Shown: positions 17,380 through 29,017, counted from the stretch's first letter. The stretch: 64,000 bases of DNA from Pseudomonas sp. IAC-BECa141 (GCF_020544405.1 NZ_CP065410.1:2170001-2234000); one strand, 5' to 3'. Numbers and translations: made by a program. Notes: generated from the sequence alone by a model not told the origin.

Positions 17380-20022
17380 ATGGTTCAAGTTCGCAAACTG
17401 GTGTTAGCAATAGCGGCCGCCTCGGCGCTGTCCTCCGGTATGGCGCATGCCCTCGGGCTCGGGGAGCTGACCCTGAAGTCGACCCTGAACCAGCCGCTGG
17501 TGGCGGAAATCGAGCTGCTCGATGTCAAGGATCTGACCGCTGCCGAAGTGGTGCCGAGCCTGGCCTCGCCGGAAGATTTTGCCAAGGCCGGCGTCGATCG
17601 CCAGGCCTTCCTCAATGATCTGACCTTCACCCCGGTGCTCAACGCCAGCGGCAAAAGCGTGCTGCGCGTAACATCGAGCAAGCCGCTGTCGGAACCGATG
17701 GTGAAATTCCTCGTGCAGGTGATGTGGCCAAACGGCCGTCTGCTGCGTGACTACAGCGTCCTGCTGGATCCGTCGAAGTTCTCGCCGCAGACCGCTGATG
17801 CTGCCGCTCAACCAGCGCCAGCGCAAACCATCACCGCACCGACCACCGGTGCCACGCATTCGACCCACACCACCACGCCGCGCGACACCCTGTGGGAAAT
17901 CGCCGCCAAGGCGCGCACCGGCGGTTCGGTGCAGCAGACCATGCTGGCGATCCAGGCCCTGAATCCGGACGCGTTCATCGACGGCAACATCAACCGCCTG
18001 AAAACCGGCCAGGTGCTGCGTCTGCCGGATCAGGTGCAAAGCACTGCGCTACCGCAATCCAAGGCCATTGCCGAAGTGGCCGCGCAGAACGAAGCCTGGC
18101 GTCAGGGCCGTCGTTATGCGGCCAGACCGGGCACCGGTCAGCAGCAGCTCGATGCGACCAATCGTGGGCGCGCCAATACCGGCGCTGCGCAAAACACCAA
18201 GGACAACCTGAGCCTGGTGTCCGCCGAAAGCGCCAAGGCGCGTGGCAAGGGGCCGGCCGGCGATGCCAAGGCTCTGAGCAACAAACTGGCGGTGACCCAG
18301 GAAAGTCTCGACACCACCCGTCGCGACAACGAAGAACTGAAAAGCCGCATGGCCGATCTGCAAAGTCAGTTGGACAAGCTGCAGCGCCTGATCGAGCTGA
18401 AGAACAGTCAACTGGCGAAAATGCAGGCCGAAGGCTCGGGTGCTGCCCCAGCCGGCGCTGCCACTGCGCCAGTGGTGCCGGCGATCACCGCGGAACTGGC
18501 TGCCACGCCGCCGGCAACTCCGGCAGAGGCTGCTCCGGCCGCGCCTGTGCCTGAGGCTGCTCCTCCGGCCCCGGTCGAGCCGGTTGTCGAGCCTGTGGTT
18601 GAAACCACGCCCGCCGCCGATGACGAGAAGAACTTCAATGAACTGCTGACCAATCCGATCCTGCTGGGTCTGGTTGGTGGCGGTGCAGTGGTTCTGCTGC
18701 TCCTGCTGTTGCTGCTGGCGCGTCGCCGCAAGGCGCAACAGGAAGCCGAAAAGCACTTGCGTATGGCCCGTGCTCTGGAGGAGCAATCCTTCTCCCAGGA
18801 CCTCGACCTGCCGGAAAGCAGCTTCGAAGGTCTGGAAGTACCAGCCGCCAGCGTCAAGCTGACCCCGGCTCCGGCTCCGGCTCCGGCACCTGCTGCCGCT
18901 GCCGTGGTTGCTCCGGTGGTAATGGCCGAGCCGATCGCCGCGCCGTTGGTGGCGCCGGCTGCCGAGCGTTCCGACGACGTGCTGGACAAGGCGCAGTCGC
19001 ACATCGACGGCGGTCGTCTGAACCAGGCCGCCGCGTTGCTGGAGGAGGGCGTGAGCCTGGAGCCGCAGCGCAGCGATCTGCGTCTGAAACTGATGGAGGT
19101 TTACGGTCGCCAGGGTGATCGCGATGCCTTCGTCGGTCAGGAGCGCCAACTGGTTGCCAATGGCGACAACTTCGCCAAGGTCGAAGAGCTGAAAAGCCGC
19201 TTCCCGGCCATGGCGGTCGTCGCGGCCAGCGGCCTGGCAGCAGCGGCCATTGCTGCCGAGCTGGACGCGGAATACGTCAAGGAGCTGTTGCTCGATGAGC
19301 CTGAAGCGCCTGCTGCGGCAGATAACGAACTGGACAGCGCTTTCGACCTGAGCCTCGACGATCTCGACAACATCACGCCGGTAGAACCTGTGGCTGCTGT
19401 CGAGCCTGACGCGCCGGTCGAGCTGGACGCATTCCCGACTGACGACGATCTGAGCTTCGAGTCGGTTCTGCAACAGCAGGCCGACATCAAGGAAAACCTC
19501 GACGACCTGTCGGACTTCGACCTGGATCTGGACCTCGGTGCCGATCCTGCGCCTACGCCGGTCGAGCTGGCGGACGATGATTTCCTGCTGGATCTGGACG
19601 AAGGCGTGAAGGATCTGCCGCTGGTCGACACCCCGGCCGTGGCCGACGTGCCGCAGGACGATCTGGAACTGCCAGCCGATTTCGACCTGTCTCTGGCTGA
19701 CGAAATGGACGCGGCGCCTGCCGAGCCGGATGCGTTCGCCGCCGAACTGGACGACGTCAACGCCGAGCTGGATCGCCTGTCGAGTAGCATCAACGAGCCA
19801 AGCTTCACCGAAGCTGATGCCGCGTTGGGCGATGATCTGGGTGAGGATGACTTCGACTTCCTGTCCGGCACCGACGAAGCCGCTACCAAACTCGATCTGG
19901 CTCAGGCCTACATCGACATGGGCGACAACGACGGTGCACGGGATATCCTCAATGAAGTCATCAGCGAGGGGAACGACAAGCAGAAGAGCGAAGCGAGCGA
20001 AATGCTCTCGCATCTGGCCTGA
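17380..20022 (+). CDS. fimV: FimV-family pilus-assembly/polar hub protein
   Basis: An 880-aa inner-membrane protein with a large periplasmic part. Signal peptide 1-25; FimV N-terminal domain about 25-130 (LGELTLKSTLNQPLVAEIEL); a LysM-like peptidoglycan-binding domain about 165-215 (TLWEIAAKARTGG...KTGQVLRLP); a coiled coil about 300-350; a Pro/Ala-rich linker; one transmembrane segment near 427-447; then a very acidic Asp-rich cytoplasmic region ending in the conserved TPR-like C-terminus (KLDLAQAYIDMGDNDGA). Family knowledge: FimV organises type IV pilus assembly and polar c-di-GMP/cAMP signalling. RBS GGAAGAGG. Confidence 0.95.
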   Translation: MVQVRKLVLAIAAASALSSGMAHALGLGELTLKSTLNQPLVAEIELLDVKDLTAAEVVPSLASPEDFAKAGVDRQAFLNDLTFTPVLNASGKSVLRVTSSKPLSEPMVKFLVQVMWPNGRLLRDYSVLLDPSKFSPQTADAAAQPAPAQTITAPTTGATHSTHTTTPRDTLWEIAAKARTGGSVQQTMLAIQALNPDAFIDGNINRLKTGQVLRLPDQVQSTALPQSKAIAEVAAQNEAWRQGRRYAARPGTGQQQLDATNRGRANTGAAQNTKDNLSLVSAESAKARGKGPAGDAKALSNKLAVTQESLDTTRRDNEELKSRMADLQSQLDKLQRLIELKNSQLAKMQAEGSGAAPAGAATAPVVPAITAELAATPPATPAEAAPAAPVPEAAPPAPVEPVVEPVVETTPAADDEKNFNELLTNPILLGLVGGGAVVLLLLLLLLARRRKAQQEAEKHLRMARALEEQSFSQDLDLPESSFEGLEVPAASVKLTPAPAPAPAPAAAAVVAPVVMAEPIAAPLVAPAAERSDDVLDKAQSHIDGGRLNQAAALLEEGVSLEPQRSDLRLKLMEVYGRQGDRDAFVGQERQLVANGDNFAKVEELKSRFPAMAVVAASGLAAAAIAAELDAEYVKELLLDEPEAPAAADNELDSAFDLSLDDLDNITPVEPVAAVEPDAPVELDAFPTDDDLSFESVLQQQADIKENLDDLSDFDLDLDLGADPAPTPVELADDDFLLDLDEGVKDLPLVDTPAVADVPQDDLELPADFDLSLADEMDAAPAEPDAFAAELDDVNAELDRLSSSINEPSFTEADAALGDDLGEDDFDFLSGTDEAATKLDLAQAYIDMGDNDGARDILNEVISEGNDKQKSEASEMLSHLA

Positions 20023-20042
20023 GTCGGCATTCAGCACTAAAC

Positions 20043-20075
20043 AAAACGGCAGCCCATGAGGTTGCCGTTTTTGTT
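20043..20075 (+). terminator. Terminator after fimV
   Basis: AAAACGGCA (20043-20051) and TGCCGTTTT (20063-20071) with an 11-base loop, followed by TTGTTTG. A -10-like TATAAT at 20104-20109 follows and may start the truA transcript. Confidence 0.85.
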
Positions 20076-20142
20076 TGGGTCTGGTTTCCCCGTCCCGCCG
20101 CCTTATAATGCCCGCCTTTGTAGATCAGCAGGCTGTACCGAC

Positions 20143-20997
20143 TTGGCAAACATAGATAACCCGGCCGCCGAAATGGCCCCCGAAGGCTTTTTCCGCGTCG
20201 CGCTGGGCGTTGAATACAAGGGCTCGCGCTACAGCGGCTGGCAGCGCCAGTCCACCGGTGTGCTCACCGTGCAGGAAACCCTGGAAAACGCCCTGTCGAA
20301 GGTCGCCGATTCGCCGATCTCGCTGCAATGCGCCGGGCGCACTGACGCCGGTGTGCATGCCTGCGGGCAAGTGGTGCATTTCGATACCCGGGTCGACCGC
20401 TCGCTGAAGGCCTGGGTCATGGGCGCCAACATCAATCTGCCCCACGACATCAGCGTCAGTTGGGCGAAGGTCATGCCGGCGCATTTCCATGCGCGATTCA
20501 AGGCAATTGCCCGACGCTATCGCTACGTGATCTACAACGATCAGATCCGCCCGGCGCATCTCAACGAAGAGATCACCTGGAATCACCGTCCGCTGGACGT
20601 CGAACGCATGGCCGAAGCCGCGCAGTACCTGATCGGTACCCATGATTTCAGTGCCTTCCGTGCTGGCCAGTGCCAGGCCAAGTCGCCGATCAAGAAGATG
20701 CATCACTTGCGCGTGACCCGTCACGGCAAAATGATCGTTCTGGATATCCGCGCTAACGCGTTCCTGCACCACATGGTTCGCAACATCGCCGGCGTGCTGA
20801 TGACCATCGGTGCGGGCGAGCGGCCGGTGGAGTGGATGAAAGAAGTGCTGGAGAGTCGCGAGCGGCGTTCCGGCGGCGTCACGGCGCATCCGTTCGGTCT
20901 GTATCTGGTGCAGGTCGAGTACCACGACGAGTTCCCGTTGCCCGAGCGTTTCATCGGGCCACATTTCCTTACGGGTTTCTCGGAACTTGACGGCTGA
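20143..20997 (+). CDS. truA: tRNA pseudouridine(38-40) synthase
   Basis: Makes pseudouridine at positions 38-40 of the tRNA anticodon arm. The catalytic Asp is in [11 protein letters not shown], and [20 protein letters not shown] opens the domain. The start is uncertain. I take the TTG at 20143 (ANIDNP follows), giving 284 aa; an ATG at 20182 is the alternative. Starts further upstream would precede the TATAAT at 20104 and lie in the fimV terminator, so I reject them. Confidence 0.93.
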   Translation: MANIDNPAAEMAPEGFFRVALGVEYKGSRYSGWQRQSTGVLTVQETLENALSKVADSPISLQCAGRTDAGVHACGQVVHFDTRVDRSLKAWVMGANINLPHDISVSWAKVMPAHFHARFKAIARRYRYVIYNDQIRPAHLNEEITWNHRPLDVERMAEAAQYLIGTHDFSAFRAGQCQAKSPIKKMHHLRVTRHGKMIVLDIRANAFLHHMVRNIAGVLMTIGAGERPVEWMKEVLESRERRSGGVTAHPFGLYLVQVEYHDEFPLPERFIGPHFLTGFSELDG

Positions 20998-21061
20998 CGC
21001 CCTCGAACGCATTTGTTACCATCCGGGACTTTCTCGGGTTTGCCTTGGGGTTTTTATCGAC

Positions 21062-21676
21062 ATGTCAGCCGTTCGCAGCAAGATTTGCGGGATTACCCGC
21101 ATGGAAGATGCGTTGGCAGCCGTCGAGGCCGGGGCCGATGCCATCGGATTTGTGTTCTACGCCAAAAGTCCCCGGGCGGTGACCGTGCAGCAGGCGCGGG
21201 CGATCATCGCCGCCTTGCCGCCGTTCGTGACCACGGTCGGGCTGTTCGTCAATGCCAGCCGCTGCGAGCTTGGGGAAATCCTCGATGCCGTGCCGCTGGA
21301 TCTGCTGCAGTTCCACGGCGACGAAACCGCCGCCGAGTGTGAAGGCTGGCACCGGCCATACATCAAGGCCTTGCGGGTCAAGGCGGGCGATGACATTGCC
21401 GCCGCCTGCGATGCCTACCCGAGTGCCAGCGGCGTGCTGCTCGACACTTATGTCGAAGGCGTGCCCGGCGGAACCGGCGAAGCGTTTGACTGGTCATTGA
21501 TTCCGCAAGGCTTGAGCAAGCCGTTGATTCTGGCCGGCGGCCTGACGCCGGAGAACGTCGCCGATGCGGTCGCCCGGGTGCGGCCGTATGCGGTGGATGT
21601 CAGCGGTGGGGTGGAGGCGAGCAAGGGCATCAAGGATCACGCAAAGATTCGTGCATTCATCAACGCCGTACGCTGA
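21062..21676 (+). CDS. trpF: Phosphoribosylanthranilate isomerase
   Basis: Amadori rearrangement in tryptophan synthesis; a 204-aa TIM barrel. The N-terminal KICGIT holds the catalytic Cys, and the acidic partner lies in the barrel end [15 protein letters not shown], where the substrate phosphate binds. The ATG at 21062 begins [10 protein letters not shown]. As in other Pseudomonas it is apart from the other trp genes, between truA and accD. Confidence 0.97.
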   Translation: MSAVRSKICGITRMEDALAAVEAGADAIGFVFYAKSPRAVTVQQARAIIAALPPFVTTVGLFVNASRCELGEILDAVPLDLLQFHGDETAAECEGWHRPYIKALRVKAGDDIAAACDAYPSASGVLLDTYVEGVPGGTGEAFDWSLIPQGLSKPLILAGGLTPENVADAVARVRPYAVDVSGGVEASKGIKDHAKIRAFINAVR

Positions 21677-21868
21677 TGTGACGGCTGGCAGACTGCCGCC
21701 GTCCACAGCTCTGTAGAAAAGAGGCTGAGGGTCTTTTCGGGGTGTACGCAGGTCAGTTCCGCTGACCCGGCAGCCCGGACGATCATCGCCACACATGAAT
21801 TTAGCTGAAGGGCATACGCGGGGCCGCGAACCAGAGCGTTCGGGCCGCCGGTACTGGAGAAAGAAAGC

Positions 21869-22789
21869 ATGAGCAACTGGTTGGTAGACAAGCTGATCCC
21901 TTCGATCATGCGTTCCGAGGTCAAGAAGAGCTCGGTGCCTGAAGGTCTGTGGCACAAATGCCCGTCCTGCGAGGCCGTGCTGTATCGTCCGGAGCTGGAA
22001 AAGACCCTGGACGTTTGCCCTAAATGCAACCACCACATGCGCATCGGGGCACGCGCGCGCATCGACATCTTCCTGGATGCAGAAGGTCGTGTTGAGCTGG
22101 GTGCCGACCTGGAGCCGGTTGACCGTCTGAAATTTCGTGACGGCAAGAAGTACAAGGATCGCCTGACTGCTGCGCAGAAGCAGACCGGCGAGAAAGACGC
22201 GCTGGTTTCCATGAGCGGCACCCTGCTGGGCATGCCTGTCGTGGTTTCGGCGTTCGAATTCAGCTTCATGGGCGGCTCCATGGGCGCCATCGTCGGTGAG
22301 CGCTTTGTGCGCGCCGCCAACTACGCGCTGGAAAACCGTTGCCCGATGGTCTGCTTCTCCGCCTCCGGTGGTGCGCGGATGCAGGAAGCCCTGATCTCGT
22401 TGATGCAGATGGCCAAGACGTCGGCTGTGCTGGCGCGTCTGCGTGAAGAAGGCATTCCGTTCATCTCCGTGCTGACCGACCCGGTCTACGGCGGCGTTTC
22501 CGCCAGTCTGGCGATGCTGGGTGACGTGATTGTCGGCGAGCCAAAAGCCCTGATCGGCTTTGCCGGTCCGCGCGTAATCGAGCAGACCGTGCGTGAAAAA
22601 CTGCCGGAAGGCTTCCAGCGCAGCGAATTCCTGCTGGAACACGGTGCAATCGACCTGATCATCGACCGTCGCGAGCTGCGTCCGCGTCTGGGCAACCTGT
22701 TGGCGCAGCTGACTGGTCAGCCCACGCCGACATTTGTCGCTGCACCTGTTGAGCCGATCGTCGTTCCGCCGGTGCCTGCCAACGTATGA
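21869..22789 (+). CDS. accD: Acetyl-CoA carboxylase carboxyltransferase subunit beta
   Basis: Transfers carboxyl from biotin to acetyl-CoA, forming malonyl-CoA with AccA. The 306-aa protein has the N-terminal four-cysteine zinc ribbon (CPSC at about 31-34 and CPKC at about 50-53), followed by the crotonase-like carboxyltransferase domain with [13 protein letters not shown] and [13 protein letters not shown]. The stop overlaps the folC start (ATGA), so the two are translationally coupled. About 190 bases upstream contain no recognisable gene. Confidence 0.98.
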   Translation: MSNWLVDKLIPSIMRSEVKKSSVPEGLWHKCPSCEAVLYRPELEKTLDVCPKCNHHMRIGARARIDIFLDAEGRVELGADLEPVDRLKFRDGKKYKDRLTAAQKQTGEKDALVSMSGTLLGMPVVVSAFEFSFMGGSMGAIVGERFVRAANYALENRCPMVCFSASGGARMQEALISLMQMAKTSAVLARLREEGIPFISVLTDPVYGGVSASLAMLGDVIVGEPKALIGFAGPRVIEQTVREKLPEGFQRSEFLLEHGAIDLIIDRRELRPRLGNLLAQLTGQPTPTFVAAPVEPIVVPPVPANV

Positions 22790-24093
22790 CCGAGCGCACC
22801 CTTGGCGAGTGGCTCGCCTACCTCGAACAGTTGCATCCATCGGCCATCGACATGGGGCTGGAGCGTTCGCAACAGGTAGCGTCCCGCATGGGACTGGGCC
22901 AGCCGGCGCCACGGGTGATTACGGTCACTGGCACCAACGGCAAGGGTTCGACCTGCGCTTTCATGGCTTCATTGCTGCGGGCGCAGGGCCTCAACGTCGG
23001 TGTCTACAATTCTCCGCACCTGTTGCGTTACAACGAGCGGGTGCAGCTCAATGGCGTCGAAGCCACTGATGCGCAGTTGTGCGAAGCCTTCGCAGCGGTC
23101 GAGGCGGGGCGCGGCGACACTTCCCTGACTTACTTCGAAATGGGCACCCTGGCGGCGTTCTGGCTGTTTCAACAGGCCGGGCTCGACGCGGTGGTGCTGG
23201 AAGTCGGGCTGGGCGGGCGCCTGGACACGGTCAACGTGGTCGATGCCGATATCGCGCTGGTCACCAGCATTGGCGTCGATCATGCCGATTACCTGGGCAA
23301 TACCCGCGAATCCGTGGCTTTCGAGAAGGCCGGTATTTTCCGTCAGGGCAAACCCGCGCTGTGCGGCGATCTGAATCCTCCACAACCCCTGCTGGACAAG
23401 GCGCGCGAGCTGGCTTGCCCGTTCTTCCTGCGCGGGCGTGATTTCGATCTGGGTATCACGGATCAGTTCTGGCAATGGCGCGGCACCGATGCTGAGGGTC
23501 AGCTCGTCGAGCTGCACGATTTGCCTTTGCTCGATCTGCCGATGGAGAACGCCGCGCTGGCGTTGCAGGCTTATCTGCTGCTCGGTTTGCCATGGAATGC
23601 CGGGCAGATTGTTGCGGCGTTGCAGGCGACTCGCGTGGTCGGTCGTCTTGATCGTCGTTCGTTCGAATGGAATGGCAAGCGTCTGAATCTGCTGCTGGAC
23701 GTTGGCCATAACCCGCATGCGGCGGAATATCTGGCGCGGCGTCTGGCTGCGCGTCCGCCGGTCGGCAAGCGTCTGGCGGTGTTCGGCCTGTTGGCGGACA
23801 AGGATCTGGACGGTGTCATCGGTGAATTGAATGCCAGCGTCCAGCATTGGGCGGTGGCGCCGTTGGATTCGCCGCGTGCGCGTCCGGTGGCCGAATTGAA
23901 TGCTGCACTGCAGAACCTTGGCGCGTCGGTCACGTCTTATGACAGCGTGGCGGCCGCTTTGGAAGGGCAGTGTGCAGTGGCCACCAGCGACGACGAGATC
24001 TTGCTGTTCGGATCATTTTATTGTGTCGCCGAGGCCCTCGAATGGCTGTCTCGGCGCTCCACGGAGGAAGCGGCAAATGGCTTTGCTGGATAA
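22786..24093 (+). CDS. folC: Dihydrofolate synthase / folylpolyglutamate synthase
   Basis: Adds glutamate to dihydropteroate and folates. The 435-aa Mur-ligase-family protein has the P-loop [13 protein letters not shown] (residues about 47-59), the [12 protein letters not shown] signature and the C-terminal [14 protein letters not shown] motif. It overlaps accD by four bases and the following SPOR gene by 17 bases. Confidence 0.97.
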   Translation: MTERTLGEWLAYLEQLHPSAIDMGLERSQQVASRMGLGQPAPRVITVTGTNGKGSTCAFMASLLRAQGLNVGVYNSPHLLRYNERVQLNGVEATDAQLCEAFAAVEAGRGDTSLTYFEMGTLAAFWLFQQAGLDAVVLEVGLGGRLDTVNVVDADIALVTSIGVDHADYLGNTRESVAFEKAGIFRQGKPALCGDLNPPQPLLDKARELACPFFLRGRDFDLGITDQFWQWRGTDAEGQLVELHDLPLLDLPMENAALALQAYLLLGLPWNAGQIVAALQATRVVGRLDRRSFEWNGKRLNLLLDVGHNPHAAEYLARRLAARPPVGKRLAVFGLLADKDLDGVIGELNASVQHWAVAPLDSPRARPVAELNAALQNLGASVTSYDSVAAALEGQCAVATSDDEILLFGSFYCVAEALEWLSRRSTEEAANGFAG

Positions 24094-24745
24094 AGCGTAC
24101 AAGCAGCGCATGGTCGGTGCCCTGGTGCTGGTGGCGCTGGCGGTGATTTTCCTGCCGATGCTGTTTTCCCGTCAGGATGAACAGCGTCAGGTAACCGTCG
24201 AGGCACCGGCAGCGCCGCAAGCGCCTGCCGTGGCGCAAATCCAGATGGAAACCGTGGCCGTGCCCGAGCCGCAGGTTCTGCCGCAAGAGCCAGTACCAAG
24301 CGATGACGAAGTCGCCGAGCAATCGGCGCCAGCAGCGCCGATTGCTTCCGCTGCACCAGCCCCGGCTCCGGCGCCGGTAGCCAAACCGGTTGCGCCGGCT
24401 CCGGCTCCCGCTCCGGTGGTAAAACCTGCTACAGCACCTGCTCAGCCGATCGCCGCGCTTTCCACCAAGCCTGATACCACTCAAAGCCGCGTCGACGCCA
24501 ATGGCCTGTCGGTGAGCTGGTCGGTGCAACTGGCCAGTCTGTCGAGTCGCGCCAGCGCCGAAAGCCTGCAGAAAACCCTGCGTAGCCAGGGCTATAACGC
24601 TTACATCCGTTCCGCCGATGGCAAGAACCGGGTGTTCGTCGGTCCGCTGATCGAGCGCGCCGAAGCCGATCGTCTGCGTGATCTTTTGAGCCGCCAGCAG
24701 AACCTGAAGGGGTTTGTGGTGCGCTTCCAGCCTGAGCGTGGCTGA
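24077..24745 (+). CDS. SPOR-domain membrane protein (DedD-like)
   Basis: A 222-aa bitopic inner-membrane protein: short cytoplasmic N-terminus [11 protein letters not shown], one membrane segment (about 13-31), a long Ala/Pro-rich periplasmic linker and a C-terminal SPOR domain (about 148-220; WSVQLASLSSRASAESLQ). SPOR domains bind denuded peptidoglycan at division sites, and DedD is encoded after folC in other gamma-proteobacteria as well. A role in cell constriction is inferred from that. Confidence 0.9.
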   Translation: MALLDKAYKQRMVGALVLVALAVIFLPMLFSRQDEQRQVTVEAPAAPQAPAVAQIQMETVAVPEPQVLPQEPVPSDDEVAEQSAPAAPIASAAPAPAPAPVAKPVAPAPAPAPVVKPATAPAQPIAALSTKPDTTQSRVDANGLSVSWSVQLASLSSRASAESLQKTLRSQGYNAYIRSADGKNRVFVGPLIERAEADRLRDLLSRQQNLKGFVVRFQPERG

Positions 24746-24843
24746 AATCTATCGCCCCGATTGAAATGCACTGACATTCGCAGCTTACCGACAGCCCTGC
24801 GCTCTGCTAAAATGCGCCGCCTTATCCGTCTGTAGGCTGCACT

Positions 24844-25404
24844 GTGCCATTTACCTGGGTTGACTGGGCGATCGTTGCAATCATCGCCATCTCCGCTTTG
24901 ATCAGTTTGAGCCGCGGCTTCGTCAAAGAAGCATTGTCGCTGGTGACCTGGATCATCGCAGGAGTTGTTGCCTGGATGTTCGGTGGCTCACTGTCCGAGT
25001 ACCTCGCCGGATACATCGAAACACCGTCGGCTCGTGTGATCACGGGCTGTGCCATCATGTTTGTCGCCACACTGATCGTGGGCGCAATGATCAATTATCT
25101 TATCGGCGAGTTGGTTCGCGTCACCGGGTTGTCCGGGACCGATCGATTCCTCGGCATGGCCTTCGGCGCTGCGCGTGGCGTGTTGCTGGTGGTCGTGGCG
25201 GTCGGGCTATTGAGCCTGGGGCCGGTACAGCAGGACGGGTGGTGGAAAGAATCACAGCTCGTGCCAAAGTTTCTATTGGTCGCAGACTGGTCCAAAAACC
25301 TGATTCTTGGGTGGAGCAGTCAGTGGCTTGCCAGCGGAATCAGCGTACCCGCTGATATTCCGTTCAAGGAACAACTCTTGCCGTCGGCCAAAACGCCTCA
25401 GTGA
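24844..25404 (+). CDS. cvpA: CvpA family membrane protein
   Basis: A 186-aa inner-membrane protein with four hydrophobic segments, named for colicin V production in E. coli; its molecular role is still unclear. PFTWVDWAIVAIIAISALIS at the N-terminus and SRGFVKEALSLVTWI are family hallmarks. Translation starts at a GTG (24844). It lies upstream of purF, its usual neighbour, with 41 bases between. Confidence 0.95.
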   Translation: MPFTWVDWAIVAIIAISALISLSRGFVKEALSLVTWIIAGVVAWMFGGSLSEYLAGYIETPSARVITGCAIMFVATLIVGAMINYLIGELVRVTGLSGTDRFLGMAFGAARGVLLVVVAVGLLSLGPVQQDGWWKESQLVPKFLLVADWSKNLILGWSSQWLASGISVPADIPFKEQLLPSAKTPQ

Positions 25405-25445
25405 GTGTTGTTCAGTTCAGATCCATTAAGTAGGGGTTGCGTCGC

Positions 25446-26951
25446 ATGTGTGGCATCGTCGGTATCGTCGGTAAGTCGAACGTCAATCAGGCGCTGTATG
25501 ACGCGCTAACCGTGCTCCAGCACCGCGGCCAGGACGCTGCCGGTATCGTGACCAGCCATGATGGCCGGTTGTTCTTGCGCAAGGACAATGGCCTGGTGCG
25601 TGACGTGTTTCAGCAGCGTCACATGCAGCGCCTGGTCGGCCACATGGGTATCGGCCACGTCCGTTACCCGACTGCCGGCAGCTCGACGTCGGCCGAGGCT
25701 CAGCCGTTCTACGTCAACTCGCCGTACGGCATCACCCTGGCGCACAACGGTAACCTGACCAACGTTGAACAGTTGGCCAAAGAGATCTACGAATCCGATC
25801 TGCGTCACGTCAACACCAGTTCCGACTCGGAAGTGTTGCTCAACGTGTTCGCCCATGAGCTGGCCCAGCGCGGCAAGCTGCAACCGACCGAAGAAGACGT
25901 GTTTGCCGCCGTGACCGACGTGCACAACCGTTGCGTCGGTGGTTACGCCGTCGTGGCAATGGTGACCGGTTACGGCATCGTCGGCTTCCGTGATCCGCAC
26001 GGCATCCGTCCGATCGTGTTCGGCCAGCGTCACACCGACGAAGGCGTCGAGTACATGATCGCCTCCGAAAGCGTTTCGCTGGACGTGCTCGGCTTCACCC
26101 TGATTCGCGACCTGGCGCCGGGCGAAGCGGTGTACATCACTGAAGACGGCAAGCTGCACACCCGTCAATGCGCGACCAACCCGTCCCTGACCCCGTGCAT
26201 CTTCGAACACGTCTACCTGGCGCGTCCGGATTCGATCATCGACGGCGTGTCGGTCTACAAGGCCCGTCTGCGCATGGGTGAAAAGCTGGCCGAGAAGATC
26301 CTGCGCGAGCGCCCGGAGCACGACATCGACGTGGTCATCCCTATTCCGGACACCAGCCGCACTGCCGCGCTGGAGCTGGCCAACCATCTGGGCGTGAAAT
26401 TCCGCGAAGGCTTCGTCAAGAACCGTTACATCGGTCGTACCTTCATCATGCCCGGCCAGGCTGCGCGCAAGAAGTCGGTACGTCAGAAGCTCAACGCCAT
26501 CGAGCTGGAATTCCGCGGCAAGAACGTGATGCTGGTGGACGACTCGATCGTTCGCGGCACCACCTGCAAGCAGATCATCCAGATGGCCCGTGAAGCCGGC
26601 GCGAAAAACGTCTACTTCTGCTCGGCGGCTCCGGCCGTTCGCTTCCCGAACGTTTACGGCATCGACATGCCGAGCGCTCACGAGTTGATCGCGCACAATC
26701 GTTCGACCCAGGATGTGGCTGATCTGATCGGCGCCGACTGGCTGATCTATCAGGATCTGCCTGACTTGATCGAAGCGGTTGGTGGCGGCAAGATCAAGAT
26801 CGAAAACTTCGATTGTGCAGTGTTCGACGGCAAGTACGTCACCGGCGACGTCGACGAGGCTTACCTGAACAAGATCGAACAGGCACGCAACGATGCCTCG
26901 AAGGTCAAGACCCAGGCGGTCAGTGCGATCATTGATCTGTACAACAACTGA
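25446..26951 (+). CDS. purF: Amidophosphoribosyltransferase
   Basis: The first committed step of purine synthesis, PRPP plus glutamine to phosphoribosylamine. The 501-aa protein must expose Cys2 as the glutaminase nucleophile, so the start is the ATG before CGIVGIVG at 25446. Ntn-hydrolase domain about 2-235; PRPP-binding loop [13 protein letters not shown] near residue 360. It is followed by a terminator and then metZ. Confidence 0.98.
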   Translation: MCGIVGIVGKSNVNQALYDALTVLQHRGQDAAGIVTSHDGRLFLRKDNGLVRDVFQQRHMQRLVGHMGIGHVRYPTAGSSTSAEAQPFYVNSPYGITLAHNGNLTNVEQLAKEIYESDLRHVNTSSDSEVLLNVFAHELAQRGKLQPTEEDVFAAVTDVHNRCVGGYAVVAMVTGYGIVGFRDPHGIRPIVFGQRHTDEGVEYMIASESVSLDVLGFTLIRDLAPGEAVYITEDGKLHTRQCATNPSLTPCIFEHVYLARPDSIIDGVSVYKARLRMGEKLAEKILRERPEHDIDVVIPIPDTSRTAALELANHLGVKFREGFVKNRYIGRTFIMPGQAARKKSVRQKLNAIELEFRGKNVMLVDDSIVRGTTCKQIIQMAREAGAKNVYFCSAAPAVRFPNVYGIDMPSAHELIAHNRSTQDVADLIGADWLIYQDLPDLIEAVGGGKIKIENFDCAVFDGKYVTGDVDEAYLNKIEQARNDASKVKTQAVSAIIDLYNN

Positions 26952-26956
26952 GTTTC

Positions 26957-26980
26957 AACCGGCCCTTAGGGGCCGGTTTT
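26957..26980 (+). terminator. Terminator after purF
   Basis: AACCGGCCC-ttag-GGGCCGGTT followed by TTG. It is compact and only six bases after the purF stop. Confidence 0.88.
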
Positions 26981-27032
26981 GTATCTGGCAAAAGACTTTT
27001 TATTTATCGAGAAAAGGGCAAGGAGTGACAGC

Positions 27033-28244
27033 ATGAGTCAGGAATGGGATGCCGGTCGGCTGGACAGCGACCTCGAAGGCGTAGCGTTCGATACCCTGGC
27101 CGTACGTGCCGGTCAGCACCGTACGCCGGAAGGCGAGCACGGTGATCCGATGTTCTTCACTTCCAGCTACGTGTTCCGTACCGCCGCTGACGCCGCCGCA
27201 CGGTTTGCCGGGGAAGTGCCGGGCAACGTTTACTCGCGCTACACCAACCCGACCGTCCGCGCGTTCGAAGAGCGCATTGCGGCGCTGGAAAGCGCCGAGC
27301 AAGCGGTGGCCACGGCGACCGGCATGGCCGCGATCATGGCGGTGGTGATGAGCCTGTGCAGTGCCGGCGATCATGTGCTGGTGTCGCGCAGCGTATTCGG
27401 CTCGACCATCAGCCTGTTCGAGAAGTACTTCAAGCGTTTTGGCGTGGAAGTCGATTATGTGCCGTTGGCCGATCTGTCGGCCTGGGACGCAGCGATCAAG
27501 TCCAACACCAAATTGCTGTTCGTCGAGTCGCCGTCCAATCCGTTGGCTGAGCTGGTGGATATCACCGCGCTGTCGGAAATCGCGCACGCCAAGGGCGCGA
27601 TGCTGGTGGTCGACAACTGCTTCTGCACGCCTGCCTTGCAGCAGCCGCTGAAGTTGGGCGCAGATATCGTTGTGCACTCGGCCACCAAGTTCATCGATGG
27701 CCAGGGCCGTTGCATGGGCGGCGTGGTTGCTGGTCGCAGCGAGCAGATGAAAGAAGTCGTCGGTTTCCTGAGGACGGCCGGGCCGACCCTGAGCCCGTTC
27801 AACGCCTGGATCTTCCTCAAGGGTCTGGAAACCCTGAACCTGCGGATGAAGGCGCACTGCGCCAACGCCCAGCAACTGGCTGAATGGCTGGAGCAGCAGG
27901 ACGGCATCGAGAAGGTGCATTACGCCGGTCTCAAGAGCCATCCGCAACACGAGTTGGCTCGGCGTCAACAAAAAGGCTTCGGCGCAGTTGTCAGTTTTGA
28001 GGTGAAGGGTGGCAAAGAGGGCGCTTGGCGTTTCATCGATGCGACCCGTTTGATTTCGATCACCGCCAATCTCGGTGACAGCAAGACCACCATCACTCAC
28101 CCGAGCACGACGTCCCACGGCCGTCTGGCGCCGCAGGAACGTGAAGCTGCCGGGATTCGTGACAGTCTTATCCGCATTGCGGTCGGTCTGGAAGACGTGG
28201 CTGACCTGCAAGCCGACCTGTCGCGCGGCCTGGCGGCGTTGTGA
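27033..28244 (+). CDS. metZ: O-succinylhomoserine sulfhydrylase
   Basis: A PLP enzyme that makes homocysteine directly from O-succinylhomoserine and sulfide, the direct sulfhydrylation route of Pseudomonas. The 403-aa Cys/Met-metabolism family protein has YSRYTNPT in the cofactor region and the PLP lysine in [12 protein letters not shown]. The ATG at 27033 (MSQEWD) has AAGGAG upstream. Its stop overlaps the GTG start of the next gene. Confidence 0.95.
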   Translation: MSQEWDAGRLDSDLEGVAFDTLAVRAGQHRTPEGEHGDPMFFTSSYVFRTAADAAARFAGEVPGNVYSRYTNPTVRAFEERIAALESAEQAVATATGMAAIMAVVMSLCSAGDHVLVSRSVFGSTISLFEKYFKRFGVEVDYVPLADLSAWDAAIKSNTKLLFVESPSNPLAELVDITALSEIAHAKGAMLVVDNCFCTPALQQPLKLGADIVVHSATKFIDGQGRCMGGVVAGRSEQMKEVVGFLRTAGPTLSPFNAWIFLKGLETLNLRMKAHCANAQQLAEWLEQQDGIEKVHYAGLKSHPQHELARRQQKGFGAVVSFEVKGGKEGAWRFIDATRLISITANLGDSKTTITHPSTTSHGRLAPQEREAAGIRDSLIRIAVGLEDVADLQADLSRGLAAL

Positions 28245-29017
28245 TCGAGTTGCCTACGCCGAAGACTGGCACCCATGGCCGCGTTGCATTGGTCACGGGT
28301 GCTGCGCGCGGGATAGGTCTGGGAATCGCAGCGTGGCTGATCAGCGAAGGCTGGCAGGTGGTGCTGACGGACCTGGATCGTGCGCGGGGTTCGAAAGTGG
28401 CAAAGGTGCTGGGCGAAAACGCCTGGTTCATCGCCATGGACGTGGCGGACGAAAGTCAGGTGGCGCTCGGAGTCGCGGAAGTGCTCGGGCAGTTTGGCCG
28501 CCTGGATGCGCTGGTGTGCAATGCTGCCGTGGCCGATCCGCACAACATCACGCTGGAAAGCCTCGATCTGGCTTACTGGAATCGGGTGCTGGCAGTGAAC
28601 CTCGGTGGGCCGATGTTGCTGGCCAAGCACTGCGCGCCGTATCTGCGTGCGCACAACGGGGCGATCGTCAATCTGGCCTCGACCCGTGCGGCGCAGTCGG
28701 AACCGGATTCGGAGGCATATGCCGCGAGCAAGGGCGGATTGCTGGCACTGACGCACGCGCTGGCGGTCAGTCTGGGGCCGGAGATTCGCGTCAATGCGGT
28801 CAGCCCGGGCTGGATCGATGCGCGGGACCCTTCTGCCCGACGCGCGGAGCCGCTGAGCGATACCGATCATGCCCAGCATCCTGCGGGCAGGGTAGGTACG
28901 GTTGAGGACGTTGCGGCGATGGTGGCGTGGTTGCTGTCGAAGAATGCAGGGTTTGTGACCGGGCAGGAATTCGTGGTCGATGGCGGCATGACCAAGAAGA
29001 TGATTTATACGGAATGA
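28241..29017 (+). CDS. Short-chain dehydrogenase/reductase (SDR)
   Basis: A 258-aa classical SDR. The cofactor motif is TGAARGIG (residues about 19-26), NAAV follows near 91, and the active site has Ser in NLASTRA and YAASK near 166. The C-terminus [11 protein letters not shown] is typical. It starts at a GTG overlapping the metZ stop, so it is translated with metZ. The substrate is unknown; a link to methionine metabolism is only suggested by the overlap. Confidence 0.92.
   Translation: MIELPTPKTGTHGRVALVTGAARGIGLGIAAWLISEGWQVVLTDLDRARGSKVAKVLGENAWFIAMDVADESQVALGVAEVLGQFGRLDALVCNAAVADPHNITLESLDLAYWNRVLAVNLGGPMLLAKHCAPYLRAHNGAIVNLASTRAAQSEPDSEAYAASKGGLLALTHALAVSLGPEIRVNAVSPGWIDARDPSARRAEPLSDTDHAQHPAGRVGTVEDVAAMVAWLLSKNAGFVTGQEFVVDGGMTKKMIYTE

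Noticed and set aside
20056..20142. An upstream ATG start for truA
   Set aside because: It lies inside the fimV terminator and before the TATAAT that probably starts the truA mRNA.
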